From Patiria pectinifera (lineage: Eukaryota; Echinodermata; Asteroidea; Valvatida; Asterinidae), in the NCBI GenBank assembly GCA_029964075.1, contig CM057149.1:14267197-14331196 (forward strand): a stretch of DNA of 64,000 bases, given 5' to 3'. Shown piece after piece: positions 27,501-42,500 of this stretch (position 1 is the first letter of the stretch; the number at the start of each line of letters is the position of its first letter). The position numbers were made by a program, and so were the translations under genes. Under the pieces are notes generated by a model. It saw only the letters and a list, made by a program, of their open reading frames with translations. It ran no database searches and was not told the origin of the DNA.

Positions 27501-30500
27501 TGAAATCACCCCTTACGAAATTAATGGATTCATCCATAAAAATCTCAGCATCGTGTTGACTGTTATCGAAGAAAGTTACGATCCAAACTTGAATTTTTGA
27601 CGTTACTACTCGTTAGTAATCACAACAATTTGATAAGTTTTGCTGTAAAATGGACTTGTTTATCCTTTAGGACAAAACAACTCAGCTTCTGTTGCCACAA
27701 AGCAGGATTTGTAGCGCTCCAGTCAGACAACACATGGTGGGTTGCATACTCTCTCAAGTGCTGGGGGAAAATAATGTCAGTCGCCGGCACAGGCTCATTG
27801 ACGAGCCAGCCGGCAGCAATTCCCGTTTTTTATTTCTCATCATCAATTTCCATATTTGTTTGTAAGAGTATTCGACTGTAAATGGTTTGACATAACTTTT
27901 GTGGCCCTTTTATAGCTTTCGTAGTGTAAATGGAACTGGTTCAGAGCATTTTGACTAGAATTTGGAGGCCTTACAAAATTGAACCGCTGCGGTTGGTGCC
28001 GCTTATACGCCGATGCGGCTTATATGTTGACTTCAAATCTTAATTTGCAGATTTTTGCGTGCTGCGGCTTATATTCCGAAAATTACGGTACTACGGGTTT
28101 GAATACCATCTCACTGATCACAAATTGAAAAGTAAAGCTCTGTCATTGATAGCAGGGCCACACTTCATTGTCATGAGGTCATGAAGGACCAGGGCATTCA
28201 TCCTCCTGTATATTTACTTCTCAATTCTGTTTTTCTAATTATTTTGTGTGTGTGTGCTAAACCTTAATGAGTTTGCAGGCTGATCATGTCTTGTGGATAT
28301 TTTTCGCACAATTCCATTAAAAAAGAAAGCTGGCGTAGTGTTTTGGCAAAATGTCAAGTTGTTACAAGGGGCCACCAAGAAAATAATTTTAGCTTCCTTT
28401 GACCGTAAAAAGAAACACACACTTGTTTACGTATGGAACTGTTGACTATGCATGACTATCAAAATCAAAAACGATTATTGGGGTGAAGACACTCTTCCCA
28501 AACCACATGAACCAAGGCTCTTCCCTAGATGAGAGATCACTCAGAGCGACCTCCAAAACTAAGGGTGCAGGTCCGTTTTGGTGGAAATCTACCCCCCCCC
28601 CCTCGATTGTGAATGATTGTTAATTACCCTGTTAATTGCCCAATGAACCTGAACAGAGCCTGATACAGAATTGTTGATAACTTCAAGCAACATTATGATC
28701 ATAATATAGTCAACAATAATCAACAAATGTACACTAATTGGAATTAATAGGCTTGTTTGTTTTATTATCTGGGTCCTTTAACTATTGGAGAGATGAGCCA
28801 AGTCTACTGCACGCAGCAGCAATGCGCAACAGCATCCAAAATGCACAACAATGTCAGCAATGCACCGCAATGTCAGCAATGCATCACAATGTCTACAATG
28901 CACCCAAGCAACAGCAATGTACAACCGCAAAGGCAATGTACAACAGCATAAACAATGTACAACAGCATAAGCAATGCACACTAGTACAGCCTTGTACCCG
29001 CTATGTATCCACCATGCAAGCCAGTCAGCAACGTACAGCTGTACAGCCTTGTACGTGCTACACATCAGCCTTACACGCCAGGGTAACCCCAGCACAGTTC
29101 ATACGACTATGTACACTTCGCGCATATAAGCATTTCCCAAAACACAGAGCACAAGTAATTCACCTCTTGCTCACTCACTGTCCGCAACATCAACTCCTCG
29201 CAATCACGTGAGTATAGTACAGCCCTCACGTATACGGATACGCGCATAAATGTACATGCACTTAACCTTTGGCACACTAAACCTATGGCACTTGTCTAAA
29301 CCAACCCCCTACATGCAGCAACTAACGGAGCTCCTAAACTCCACCCAGTCACTAACACACAGTGGATTAAACATTAATGCTACAGTCCATCATTTGCAGC
29401 TATCCAAAAAGTAACTGACATAATTATTGTTGAAAAACATATTTGGTTGGTAAATAGTAAGGGGACTAAACTCCCTGTGAATTTATTCTTTCTAGCAAGC
29501 TGTCATTTTGAAGAAATCAACGAAAGAAGGCATTTTCAACTGTGCTTGCTAAGACGCACCGTAGGAAATTTAAACTAGTACTTCGTTTTGTTATTCGACG
29601 AAGCGCAAGCAAGCTTTGGCACGACGCACACGCGCGCACGGTTGCTATAATTTATCGGATCGGTGCACGACATCGCGTAGCTGCAATCGGCTCAGTGAGA
29701 ACGTGTCTCGGACGCTGAATTCAGGCCCAATTCAAAACATGATTCAGCAACTTTTGATTAGAAATCGAGATCCTAGAATGCTGTTTTTCTCGGAATATAC
29801 AGATGAAGCTGAGCTGAAACTTTATCAGGTTAGTTGTTCAGTACCCTTCTTTAGATTTTTGAGCACTTTTGTTGCTTCAAACGAACAAAAATGCAGAAAT
29901 TACAAATGATGGACTATTCCTTTAATGCTATGTGTATGACATCACAAATAAACTGGCTCTAAGCTAACACACGTTCTGCAACAGTACTGAGAACGAATTT
30001 ATTCTATTATGTATTCCCACCCCAAATTTCATCAAAATAGGCAATTGCATTTCTGAGTCAAATGTGAAGGGGACTGAGCATGGGCCGTTTACGAGCCACT
30101 TACCTGAATGATGTTATGTTGTTGTTTGGTGTTCTCCCACACCCACCACACCCTGTCACCAGGGTGGACCCGCAGGACTTTAGGTTCAAAGCCCGTGTCA
30201 CTGACTGTGATGCAATGATTCTGTCAAGACAATTCAAGTCAGAAAGTACATGTGCATCTTTACATTTGTAACAAATAAGCACCTGGATACATTGTATTAA
30301 AGCTATAGTCGATCATTTGCAGTCATCCGAAAAAGTAACTGGCGTATTATTGTTGAAAAACATACTCGGTTGAAAGATAGTAAGTGGACTAAACTCCCTG
30401 TGAAATTAATCTTTCTGGCAAGCTATCATTTTGAAGTGATCAACGAAAGAAGGCCTTTCCAATGGTGCGTCTTCAGACGCACCGTAGGAAAATTTAAATT

Positions 30501-33500
30501 AGTAGTTTGTTTTGTTATTCGGCGCGGCGCGCGCAAGCATTGGCACGACGCACAGGCGCACGCGGTTGCTATAATTCGTCGGATCAGTGCGCGACATCGC
30601 ATATAGCTGCATATTCAAAACAATTCAAAATATGATTCAGCAACTTTTGATTTGAAATTGAGATCCTAGAATGCTGTTTTTCTTGGAATATACAGCTGAA
30701 GCTGAGCTGAAACTTCATCAGGTTAGTTGTTCAGTATCCTTCATTAGATTTTGAACACTTTTGTTGCTTCAAACGAACAAAATGCACAAATTACAAATGA
30801 TGGACTATATCTTTAATACATTGTATTACATTGCATTACAGTACACTGCATAGATTTCTTGATGAATCCATGAACCATGTTGTGCTCCGGCGGTTATGGG
30901 CACCATAGAGACTAATGGTGTGCATTTACGGGTAGTGCCTGGGTGCCCGTAAAGGAAACCCATCCCCAACATTCAAATCCCAGAAGTTGTCTGATAAAGT
31001 GCTTTTATAGCTTTACGGTGTAAACTGCAACTTTTGTGAGTATCCTCTGTCGCTCGTTAGAATACAAATAAATTCATGAATTGGTTTTCCATGTAGCCTG
31101 ATTTTTATTTTAAAAACTCCCTGCAAATGGCTCTCAAAATGTGTTTCAATGTCCGAGAAGCTACTAAGTAATTAGAAGTTACTAAGTTATTTGCAAAGTT
31201 GGTTACGGTGTCACGGTCTCACTTCTCTGGCGTGCTAGCTTCTCCGGGTGGATTCGACGGATATATGAGCACGTTACAGTGCACGTTGCATGAGCACGAT
31301 ACATGCTCATGTGTCCGCTGTGCTTACTTTTCCTCGGGCTGTGCTCAGATCAAGTCCATAAATAACACAGTGAGGAACATCCAAGAATGTGTTATGTAAC
31401 ACTTCCTGTGGGTCAAGCTATTGAGGAGTATGGTCATTCCATGGTCTTGCAAGCATTCTGATTTGTGTTCACAGCGTCATGCGTGTGTGTTCATGGAGGA
31501 ATAATTAAGAACGAACTCCTTGGTCTGTGTTCCTTGCTCGTTTGTGGTCCATCACATGTCCAATTTGTCTTTATTTTGCAACCACGGTTTAAAATAAATG
31601 TGCATCAAGTTTTTTGGTTATTGGAAGTTGGGCGCGCCACGAAAATTCTGCATTCGACTGGTACCCAGTAACGTGTAAATACAAATAATCTTAAGATCTG
31701 ACGTGCACCACCCCAAAGAACTCAGCACACAAATAAGGTTGGCTAAAATGTACACTACTGCGCAATTTTGTGCATGCGTGTTGAAGCGAAATTTCCCTCT
31801 CGGAGAAGCTAGCACGCCGGAGAAGTGAGACCGTGACACCGGGTCCCCGATCCCTTAATCTTGAACCGGAGGGTAGGTGGCTTCCTGTGTGATGCCAACC
31901 TTTCTCCACTGTGCGTTGATGAGAGGTAGTCAAATCACCAAACAACTCTAGATCAGCAACTTCTTCATTTCAAACTTCTTCCTTTCAAAGCATTTTCTAT
32001 TTGTATATTACCTTCTGGCCTGGGTTAACAATGACGGAGCAGCACCCTACAGTGATGGGGGTATCGGATACCCTGTAATGGAATACTCCAGGCGTGCTGA
32101 GCTGCACGGTGGCCAGTCCTATGTTGGTGATCATCTCCGCTGCCTTTGGTGTGAGGTGGGTGCAAAAATCTAGGGAGAACAGGTTGAATGGAAGTTGGTG
32201 GACATTTGACAAACTGAGAAATACAGCATTGGCAAATTTTAAAAAATACAGGTAGCTACTTGTAAATGCACAATGTATACAAATTGATATCACCATATAA
32301 ACAGACAAAAAACAAAATTCATAAAATAGCCAAGTCGTATTACAAAACAAGGAAAATCTGTCATGAACAGTGACAATGTATCGGTAATATAACAATAAAA
32401 GCAAAATACTAATATTGAGAAAAATGTACAGACTTACTATTGCAATCTACTTCAGCAACAGTTTTATTGTCGCTTGCTACACAGCTATCCACCTGTAACA
32501 TGAGAAGTGTATGAAACGTTTATAACTAAAAAAAATAAAAAAATAAAATCCAAGCTGATGTTCTAGTTCATTCAAGAAATCCCTTCTGACAAATGCTTCT
32601 GTCTTTTACAGGAATCAGAAGCGAATGTTCAAACACACAAAACATTTCCATGACACCAAAACAATAATCATCACTGTACTGCCTTGCATCGAAGTGAAGA
32701 AAGATTGCCCAAGCACTCGCTAGCAAGCTCAGACAAAGTTACTTTTGTTAACGTGAACACCAAGGAGGTCCATCTTTTACCTGCATGACAGAGAAGCTAT
32801 CCTGGATATTATCCACATCCCAGTTCCACCAGATCCTATCACCACTGTTGATCACACTCAGATCTAAAATGAAAATGACATGCATTTCTTCTTGAAGCGT
32901 TGCACTACCACAGCATAACAAGACTTCAACATTTTCCATTGGAAAATTCAATATCGTGGACATTTCAATAGGATGAGCCTTAGCTCATTCCATGATTGCG
33001 CTGGACTCATACGCCAAATTGAGAAATCTAAATTGTATACAGCGTGTGTCAATAAAAACGCAGGATTCAAAGCGATTTTTTTTCTGAGAAAATTATGCTA
33101 CTGATGGGCCTAATTTAATAAGGATTTGATTGTCCATAATTTCATCTTTGACAAGATTTTTGTTTGGTGGAATTTGGACTTTTGGTTCAAAAGTTATGAC
33201 AAGTTTTGTGAAGCCCTTCTGAAGCGGGTTGGTCTGATTCAATGACCTTAACACAACGACCAGTTATGTACAATGCAGGTATGCATTGAAGACAATTAAA
33301 CCAGAACAAAACTTTCTTTGAAACAACTGATGATAAGTATCACTTAAATTTAATAACTGGACTATCATTGTTTCGAAGCATCATGAATTATTGACTAATA
33401 ACATTGATTGTGGACTAAAGGATTATGTAAGCCTAATCCTGCCACACATGTCCTTCTTTGTGATCCACAAATACTTTCACCTGTACTGAATTCAAACCTT

Positions 33501-36500
33501 TCATTAGGTATGTGTGATTTCACAAATCAGACCAGCTTGGAATTTATAACCCTTCTCCAATGTACTCTATCTCTGGACAGGATTGTCCAAATGAGATGGG
33601 ATAAAAAGCATAGTGAAGAGAAGGAAAGGTACTTTGAAAAGAGGGTTAACATTATGATGAATAGGGGTGGTTTAAATTCTTAATATTTTTATTTCTAATC
33701 CTGCGTTTTTATTGACACACGCTGTATAAACTTTGCTCTGCTGCATTCACAGGGTTGGAGACATGAAAATGTGGTAATTTGCTTTCTCTGATACAAACAA
33801 AATGGTCGCCATGCTGGATTGAAACTAAGATTCAAAGACTGTCAAAAGTCAGAAATGCAAATTGGAAGTCACTAAATAGGAATTTCCCACCTGAGGAAGT
33901 AAAATGCAAGAGATGTTCAGTTTACATGTATCTGTGGCAATGCTGCGAGCCTTGCGAGCCTCAAAAGACTACAGTCTACATGAATAACGAACGAACCAAA
34001 AAGTATACAACTTTCATAAATAGCTAAGACAGGTTACCCATTCCTACTGGTCGAGAGCCCGTCACGTGGCCGGTCTTAAACCGTTGATAAAGACCGGCTG
34101 GCTGATCTGAAACACTTTTCCAGTGTCGCATTAAATTTGGACTCCTATGAAATCTGTTGCCTGTTACCGCTTTATTGGTTAACCGTTCCCAATCCTCCGT
34201 AAGCATGCTCAATGAATAACGAACAAACCAAATAGTATACAACTTTCATAAATAGCTAAAGATAGGTTACCCATTCCTACTGGTTGAGAGCCCGTCACGT
34301 GGCCGGTCTTAAACCGTTGATAAAGACCGGCTGGCTGGTGTTAAACACTTTTCCAGTGTCACATTAAATTTGGACTCCTATGAAATCTGTTGCCTGTTAC
34401 CACTTTATTGGTTACCGTTCCCAATCCTCCGTTAGCATTCTCAATACTACCAGTAAGGCAGAATTGAAATTGACAACACACTGGCACAGCTGCGCTGTGC
34501 GCCACATCATGCAGTACGCGCTTGCCAATTTCCATATAAAGACTTGTTTACGACACTCACGAGACTAGACATACCGTAACATATATAGCTAAAGGGGTGT
34601 CTTAAAAAAACATGAGGTAAAAACTGTTGAACAAAATCATTGGAAATATATAATTTTTGACTTGTTTTGACTTTTGGACCAAACAGTTTATTTTTTTGAC
34701 TGAAAAGGTATTTATGAATTCGGCTCGGGTAATTATCAGCATCCAGATTCCAACCGGTCTTAAACGGAGTGTTTAAAACTGGCCAAGCACACACTTATTC
34801 CCTTAATGATCAATAACACACCTGGGTAGAACCCCTCCGCTGTGACCTCTACATGGTGCTCCTTGGCCCTGGGTTTGACAACCACCACACCAAGGTACTC
34901 CCGATTGTCATCGTAATTATTGTCACAGTAGTAGAACACACCGGGCTCATGAAAGATGTGAGACATCATACCAGCTCGGCTAGGCATAACACACAAAAAC
35001 AATTAAAATTTAGAAACTGAGCTAGTTTCTTGCCAGGCTCATTGTACAGTCTGTGAGGGAAAACTTAGGATAACATTCAGCACCAATACAATAAGGCTCA
35101 GACATGATTCTGAGAGAGCAATCAGTGCGATGCAAGAAATGGCTATTGCATGCATACACATGCACTGCAAATGCTTTAACCCTAACCACCCTGAATCTTT
35201 CAAAATCCTCTTTGCCGAATCATTGAGGTTACATGGCAAAAGTGCGTTACTGATTTCGTAGGATGCACTTTGGCAAGGTCTTCTTGTTAATTTTGCTCAG
35301 CCATGCATAAATATAGGCCATGATTATGCTTGAGATCCTCCCTACTGCTCCAAGATGTCACTGGTCAGACCTCAACATATTGACAGTCACTGCCGCAGGA
35401 TTTTGCAGGATTCAGGCAGTGGTCACACCTCCATGGACCATACTCAAGAAATAATGGAGACATTTGCAGGATTGAGGCTATGCTATTTTTCCATGAGGCC
35501 AATTGGAGGATTTTGCAGGATTGAGGCTACATCCTAGCAAAAAAGGCCTAGGGAGTTACGGTTAAAGGTATCCAAACATTCAATATCATACATTTGGCAC
35601 ATGATGCAATTTAGCATTGGGGAGATGTCACTTCAATAATTTGCCCTCACTGTCGTAAATGTATACTCCATGCAAAGAGCTTGAGAAAAAAATTCACAAG
35701 CTAAGGCCAAAAAAAAAAGTCTCCGGTTTCTGGTATGCGAGCGCGTCGCCGTAGCCATGCGCGTCGGCAAAATGAAAAAGGTTTTTTTCAATGAAAGATG
35801 ATGTCTCAAAGCCGCCAAACTCACTAGTTTGACTGGAATCCTGCTGCTGCACAATTTTAACGTGTTTTTAGATTGGGTTATGGTCGAGAATAAGCTTTAT
35901 GTGGCCTCTTTGGACTCCCATATATTTGCACTAAGTTTAGTCGGGCACCATTTGCAGTCATCAGTCGACATTTGAAGCAAAGAAATCAGGTAAAAAAAAA
36001 AAAAAAACGGCGTCGCCGCACCACTTAGGTGAACTCGAAGCCACAACTTCCTGCTTAATAACTTCTTAAAATAACAATGGATTGAAACAGAACTGCTAGG
36101 AGTGACTCACCTAGGAGCATCACTGCTGAATCCTCCTTTGACAGGTCTTGGGAACGGATCACTGACAGCATGGCCGGTCGGAACCTCCATCTGCTGGATA
36201 CGGTGCTTCTTCTTGCACTTTGGTGACAATAGGAATGCAATATAACCATTTTGAATTCATTTTAAAATCTGTAGCTGTGTCTTGAGACAAGATGTCGGAA
36301 TTGTAGTTGAGTCCACTGCAAGGCAATTACGAGTGAAATCACGAGTGAAATCTCATACTCTGTCACTGGGCTCAATGAGCACGGTAAAAATGAAGTGCGC
36401 ATGTGTAACACCTATACCAATGGATATGTGCAGCCCTTATAAACAAATACGGCAGCAGCCAATATTTCTGTGGTGGCACCAGGCTCACACGAGTCAGCTC

Positions 36501-39500
36501 AGGGGCAGATTGCAATAACCGGTCTTAAAGCTGTCTATGTGCTTGAGACAGTCTAAAAGCTCTGGCTGTCAGTCAGTCTATAAGTAAGACCAATGCAATG
36601 ACACGGTCTAAGTATTAAGACAGTCTTAAAATAGTTAGCCTGGGTAGGGCTGGCTTAAAATGGTCTATAGTTGGGATTTTTGGAATTCATTGGTGTGTTG
36701 AATTATTCTTTCCTAACATGTTTTTTTTCAGTTGATGATCAGTGTGTGATAATCTTAAAAAAAAGAAAGAAGAGAATACTGCTTGGAGGGAGGATTCTCC
36801 AGGATAGAAGGAATCTTCTAGAAATTTTTTTAATGACACCGAGTTGTACTGCAAATGCAATATTCTCTCAACATAAAATCTTGGAATTGACAGATTTGAT
36901 TTTGCATGATTTGAATCACACAAACCTACAAAAAAATTTGTGCAGTCTCTCCGGTATTTGCTCGTAACTATGGAATGTTTGTTTGTGAATCATTACTCTA
37001 AGCGGGCTTTGTAAAGACCAGCTTATTGCAATGGGCTAAGTTTGGTGTCTTAACCAAGACCGTCTAAGAGCAATAGCAGGCTAAAATGCTTTGTTATTAT
37101 TATTATTTTGTCAGATACTGTGCGCCTTACAAATGCTTTGTTATTATTATTATTTTTGTCAGATACTGTGCGCCTTACAAACGCTTTGTTATTATTATTA
37201 TTTTTGTCAGATACTGTGCGCCTTACAAATGCTTTGTTATTATTATTATTTTTGTCAGATACTGTGCGCCTTACAAATGCTTTGTTATTATTATTATTTT
37301 TGTCAGATACTGTGCGCCTTACAAATGCTTTGTTATTATTATTATTTTTGTCAGATACTGTGCGCCTTACAAATGCTTTGTTATTATTATTATTTTTGTC
37401 AGATACTGTGCGCCTTACAAATGCTTTGTTATTATTATTATTATTATTAAAATCGGACTGGTTTTGCCAGCCGACTTAGACCACGTTATTGCAATCCGCC
37501 CCAGGTAGTACACATGCACTCCGGGCTCCAAAATGCGAGTGCGCCTCGTCTTTAAAGCTATAGTCCATCATTTGCAGCTATTCCAAAAGTAACTGGCGCA
37601 ATTATTGTTGAAAAACATACTTGGTTGAAAGATAGCAAGGGGACTAAACTCCCTGTGAAATTATTCTTTCTGGCAAACTGTCATTTTGAAGTAATCAACG
37701 AAAGAAGGCCTTTCCAACAGTGCGTCTTAAGACACACCGTAGGATATTTAAATAAGTAGTTCGTTTCGTTATTCGGCGCAGCGCGCAAGCATTGGCACCA
37801 CGCAGCGGTTGCTATAATTCGTCGGATCAGTACGCGACACGTAGCTGCAATTGCCTCAGCGAGAACGTGTCTCGGACGCTGAATTCAGGCCCAATGCAAA
37901 ACATGATTCGGCAACTTTTGATTTGAAATTGAGATCCTAGAATGCTGTTTTTCTCGGAATATACAGCTGAAGCTGAGCTGAAACTTCATCAGGTTAGTTG
38001 TTCAGCACCCTTCTTTAGATTTTGAGCACTTTTGTTGCTTCAAACGAAAAAAATGCACAAATTACAAATGATGGACTAGATCTTTAAGAACGCGTGAGCG
38101 TGACACCACCGCAGTAAAAGCTTCTAATTCTGGTCGCTGGATTCTACTACACATGTACATTTTTGTACACTTTGTCACTGGTCGGTCCCACTTACTGATG
38201 ACCTGACTTGTGAAAGGAATTGCGATTTTCTTGTGGTTGACATGTGATGGACTCGACCACTATAATGGTATACTGACCTTGAATCTATCCCACAGCCACC
38301 AGACCCGATCTCCCTGTGACACCGTGAGCAGTCTGGGGTTGAATCGTCTGTCGGTCACCTCCACGAAGTGGTGTCGCTGGGTTTCCTTGACGTGGACCAC
38401 ACACAGCTGCATCTCGCCGTCCTCTGGCCCTTCTGTCTGGAAGTAGAACAGGCCTGGATGTCTGCAACGATAACGATTCAGAGGTCAGTTGATTTAGAGT
38501 ACCGAAGTGTTCCTGCCTATTCTGGTTCACATGCATAGGGTAAGTGTGTGTTGACATCAACGCCCTAACCAACGTGTGAACCAGAACCAAGACAGATAAC
38601 ACCACACTTCTGTACTCAATAAATAAAATAATTATAATAATACCAATATTGATTATGTAGCGCACTTACATGTATTACATAGCTATTGATGGGTAACATA
38701 ATGTATCTTATGCTGGCTGTTTGATTTTGATATTCAGTATTATAACACCTCACCCACAGATTCCGTGTCTTGATTGGCCGAGAGCGAGTCACGTGTTACT
38801 TTCTAATTTTGCTATCTTTCTGTGCACTGTCAAAAGTACTATACCCGTAGCAACCAAAGTACTATACCATTAGCAACCAAAGTACTATTTCCACGGCGCG
38901 GTATTTGTGTGCAAATGGATGCTGGTGTGCGCGTTGCGCATTGCGCGTAGCGCGTATTGTTCCAAAGAGAGCGCGCCGCAGACTTGGGTTCATACATTTC
39001 GTGAAGGGGTAGTTTGGAAGAGAGAAATACATTTTCCACCAATTTTGTATTGAAATTGAAGTTTATTTCAACTGTGTTCAGATTTAAATAATTTAAAATA
39101 TTAAAATCAAGCAGAATCTGTGGGTGAAGTGTTATAAAACGAATATTGAATGCTTTATCTCGTGGTAAAGTAATCCTAGCCTCCCTCGGTGATCGATGGA
39201 CCATTCTATTTTCCCTCGGCTTCGCCTCGGGAAAATAGAATGGTCCATGGATCACCTCGGGAGGCTAGTTTTACTACACCACTCGAAGCATTCAATATTT
39301 GTATACTACACACTGTACAGTAGCAGTGCTGTAGGTGTGTCCGCCAAAAATTCTTCTTCACAAGTACAATGTACATCACAAATAATTCAACCTGTCTTAA
39401 ATGAAGTCACAAACTCTATAAATGAACTGCCACTAAGGGATTCCATTGTTAAAGCGTATTTTCTAGACAACGATGACTGAAGTTTCGTTGCTTCATAAAA

Positions 39501-42500
39501 TTCTTGGTAAGTATGAACCAGGCTTGTTGTTCACTACCGGTACTTGTTACTTGTGTCCGGACTTGTGAACAGACTTGTGATACTTGAAACCGGACTTGTG
39601 ATGGTCTCGGTCACAACACTGTACACTAGTTCTGTATTTTTCACACTGATTTTAATGATTGAGAGAATGGTCATATGAGCTACATGCAATGTGAAGAACT
39701 TGCTGTTAGACCCTAATATCTTAAGGCCCTGTCACACTGTCTGCAATCTTATATGCACTCTCACTGCGTCCTTGAAAAATAGCTGGGGCGCAACAACTAC
39801 TAGATCGCAACGACAACTACATAGGTCGCCAGATGGGCGCCAGAGAGTCTTAATGGTCTCCGATGAGCGCAAAGGTCTTTGAACATGCTCAAAACAATCG
39901 CAACACCTCTGCGCTCTGGCCAGGGCGCCGTAATGACGCAATTTACTCGGGCGCTGTGCGAGCGTGAAACGTGCGACATTGAAGTGGCACTGAGACAGCT
40001 TATAGGCGCAAGGCAGTCGATGTAGTCTCTATGAGAAAGTAACATGACTGCGATGAACTTGTATAATATTTTTTGAAACTGGACTGTGTATTGACTGTTT
40101 TGTCGTAGTATTTATACAGTGCAAGTGACGTCACATGAGCGTATAAAGGACGTATCAACAGCGAGCAGAGCGTAGTGTGAGCGCAGTGACAGCGGAGCGG
40201 CAGCGACTAGATCGAGTAATTGGGCTTGACAGGGGCGCATAGAGAGCGAGTTGAGCGCATCGTAAGCACGGGAAGAGCACAGTATGAGTGTAGCTTGAGC
40301 TTCTTTGAGACAGAAAGTTGTCATTTTCTTGCGTCCTCGCTGCGATTGTTCAATTTATGAAAAAAAAATTGGTCGCCGTAAGGTCTCCTATGAGAGTGCA
40401 TATAATGTGACAGGCCCTTTAGCAATTAGGCACTGCGGATCTTCATTTCTCTCAGTGATAAGCACCTCAACTTTTGCTGGTATAATTTACATGTAGCATA
40501 CGTTTTTCTTGTGTAACAACTGGTATCCGATTTGAAAAATTACTCACGGAAACTCATGCTTGTAGGATCCAGACTGCATGGGTGCTGAGGTCCTATGAAA
40601 GAAAGCAAATATTGGAAAAGGTTATTTCTAAATAACTGAACCACAGTCTAGCTGACTCAGTTATGCAAATGCAGTTTAACTAGCCATGCATATTGACGCT
40701 GTGTTCAGACAAAATGAAGAAAACACTTGCTGAGGTAGGATCAGAGTTTAAGTTTGGGTAAGAGGTTCAGGGTGAGTAAAAAAAAAAGCAGAACCCTAAC
40801 CCCAAAAATTATGCTTCATACTTTTTTATTTTGTAGAACATGTTAAAATTTGTAGAACCAAAAATAATAATGACTTGAAAGCCAATTTCATAAGCCACTT
40901 TTAGATGAAAAAACAAGGCAATTTATTGTGTATTCTTACTGTTTGGAACAACAAAGAAAATGACACAGAATACTTGTTTCAACAACTGTCAACAACTGTA
41001 GTACACAATATCTTTATTAACAACCCTGGTTAGGCAAACAATATGATTTATAAAATCCAAGTTTTTGAAAAGACGGGCCTTCAAAACAACATTGTTGAAT
41101 ATTTTCAACTTTTAAACTGAGGTTTTATCGCTGGTGTTTTATCGCGTGATGTTTGAGCACAATTGTGACGATGATTCTTGAAATCGCTTTTTTGGACGAA
41201 AGAGGTTTTAGGGTCATTGCGTTTAAATGGTGATATTCTTTGAACGGATTGAGCAATTTCAGTAATTTTTTTCATCTAATAGTAGCTTATGAAATTGGCT
41301 TTCAAGTCATTATTATTTTTGGTGCTACATATCTTTTTAAATATGAAATTTAATTTTGGGGGTTTGGGTTCCTCTTTTAAATAAATAAATAATAATAATT
41401 TGGGAGGCTAATCATCCTTACTCGCAGCTGGTAAGCTGAATTGCGAAGGACGCGGCTACAACGTGGTCGGGCCGCTGGCACGTAAAGGCGCCTATGGCTG
41501 CCGGCCACATCGACCCATATATGACCACGGAGCACAGCATGAGATCGAAAGTGTTTGATTTTTCCGGAGGGAGGAAAACCGGAGGGCCCGGAGAAAAACC
41601 CTCGTGGCACAGGAGAGAACCAACGCACAACTCTACTCACATGCGATCCGCGGCCAGGATTCGAACCGTGGTCACCTTGGTGAGAGGCGAGCGCTTTACG
41701 CACAAGCCACCCATGCCATCCATTATTTGACTCACCCTGTGGTAAAATATTGGTATCTGTGGATCTTTCCTTGGAATGATGAAGAGACCATACATGTACT
41801 CACCCTCCGTTTGTCTGAAGGATGCCGCAGTGCTTGGGACACAGTTTGACTTCTCTGACGGAGTGGGCTCGATGGATGGAGTTCCACACCCACTTGACAG
41901 AATTGCCCTGCTCAATGTGCAGCAAGCTGGGAACAAATCGTTCCTCTGTCAGCTGCAAAAGAAACGAACCCGCTTTGCAATCAATTCAGAAGAATGTTTG
42001 TACCAACTGCATCAAGCACACTGCCAATATTTAAGAAATGTTCATTAATTGTTAGTTACGTCAAATTTAGAGGGCAGCATGGTGAGCGATTTTAAGTACA
42101 TGTGTTCAGGCATGGGTTGAATGCCAATTATAATGTTAAAGGGAATATACATCATTTGCTTTTGCTGTAAGTTTCAGAAATGGATGGAATTGGGGGGTTG
42201 GAAATATATAGCAAATATAGTTACACTGACTTTTTTTAGGTTTTTGGTTCGAAAATGCTATAAAAACCAAAAAAAAAAAATCATTTTCCTGTAGTCTGGT
42301 TCCCTGACTCCATTTAAGAAGAAACAGAGCAGTTTATATATATTGGGGAATTGTAAGGTCAGGGAACCAGTGTAGCTGGCTCGTACCCGTTCATAGGTGT
42401 GTAATCGATTGCAAACAAGTGCGATGGTCAACTGGGGCCAGTATTCAGGTATTTGAAAAAAAGCCAGTTTTTTCCAACGCTAATCGGCCAATCAGCGTTG

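Noticed and set aside
27597-27881. 94-codon plus-strand frame inside the 27178-28091 element as transposase
   Set aside because: No recognisable DDE/D motif or similarity on either strand; the element appears non-autonomous.
28738-29211. 157-codon plus-strand frame rich in Gln, Cys and Thr
   Set aside because: It arises from imperfect CAATGTACAACAGC repeats, shows no domain or splice context and lies in an intron of the minus-strand gene.
33408-33683. 91-codon frame inside the Tc1/mariner-like element
   Set aside because: It is too short, has no catalytic motif and no helix-turn-helix; probably chance.
37085-37450. CRISPR-like array
   Set aside because: The units are direct head-to-tail copies with no unique spacers and lie in a eukaryotic intron.
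37086-37508. Three overlapping plus-strand frames of about 120-140 codons
   Set aside because: A pure consequence of the 48-bp tandem repeat; all three frames are open and the peptide is a simple repeat.
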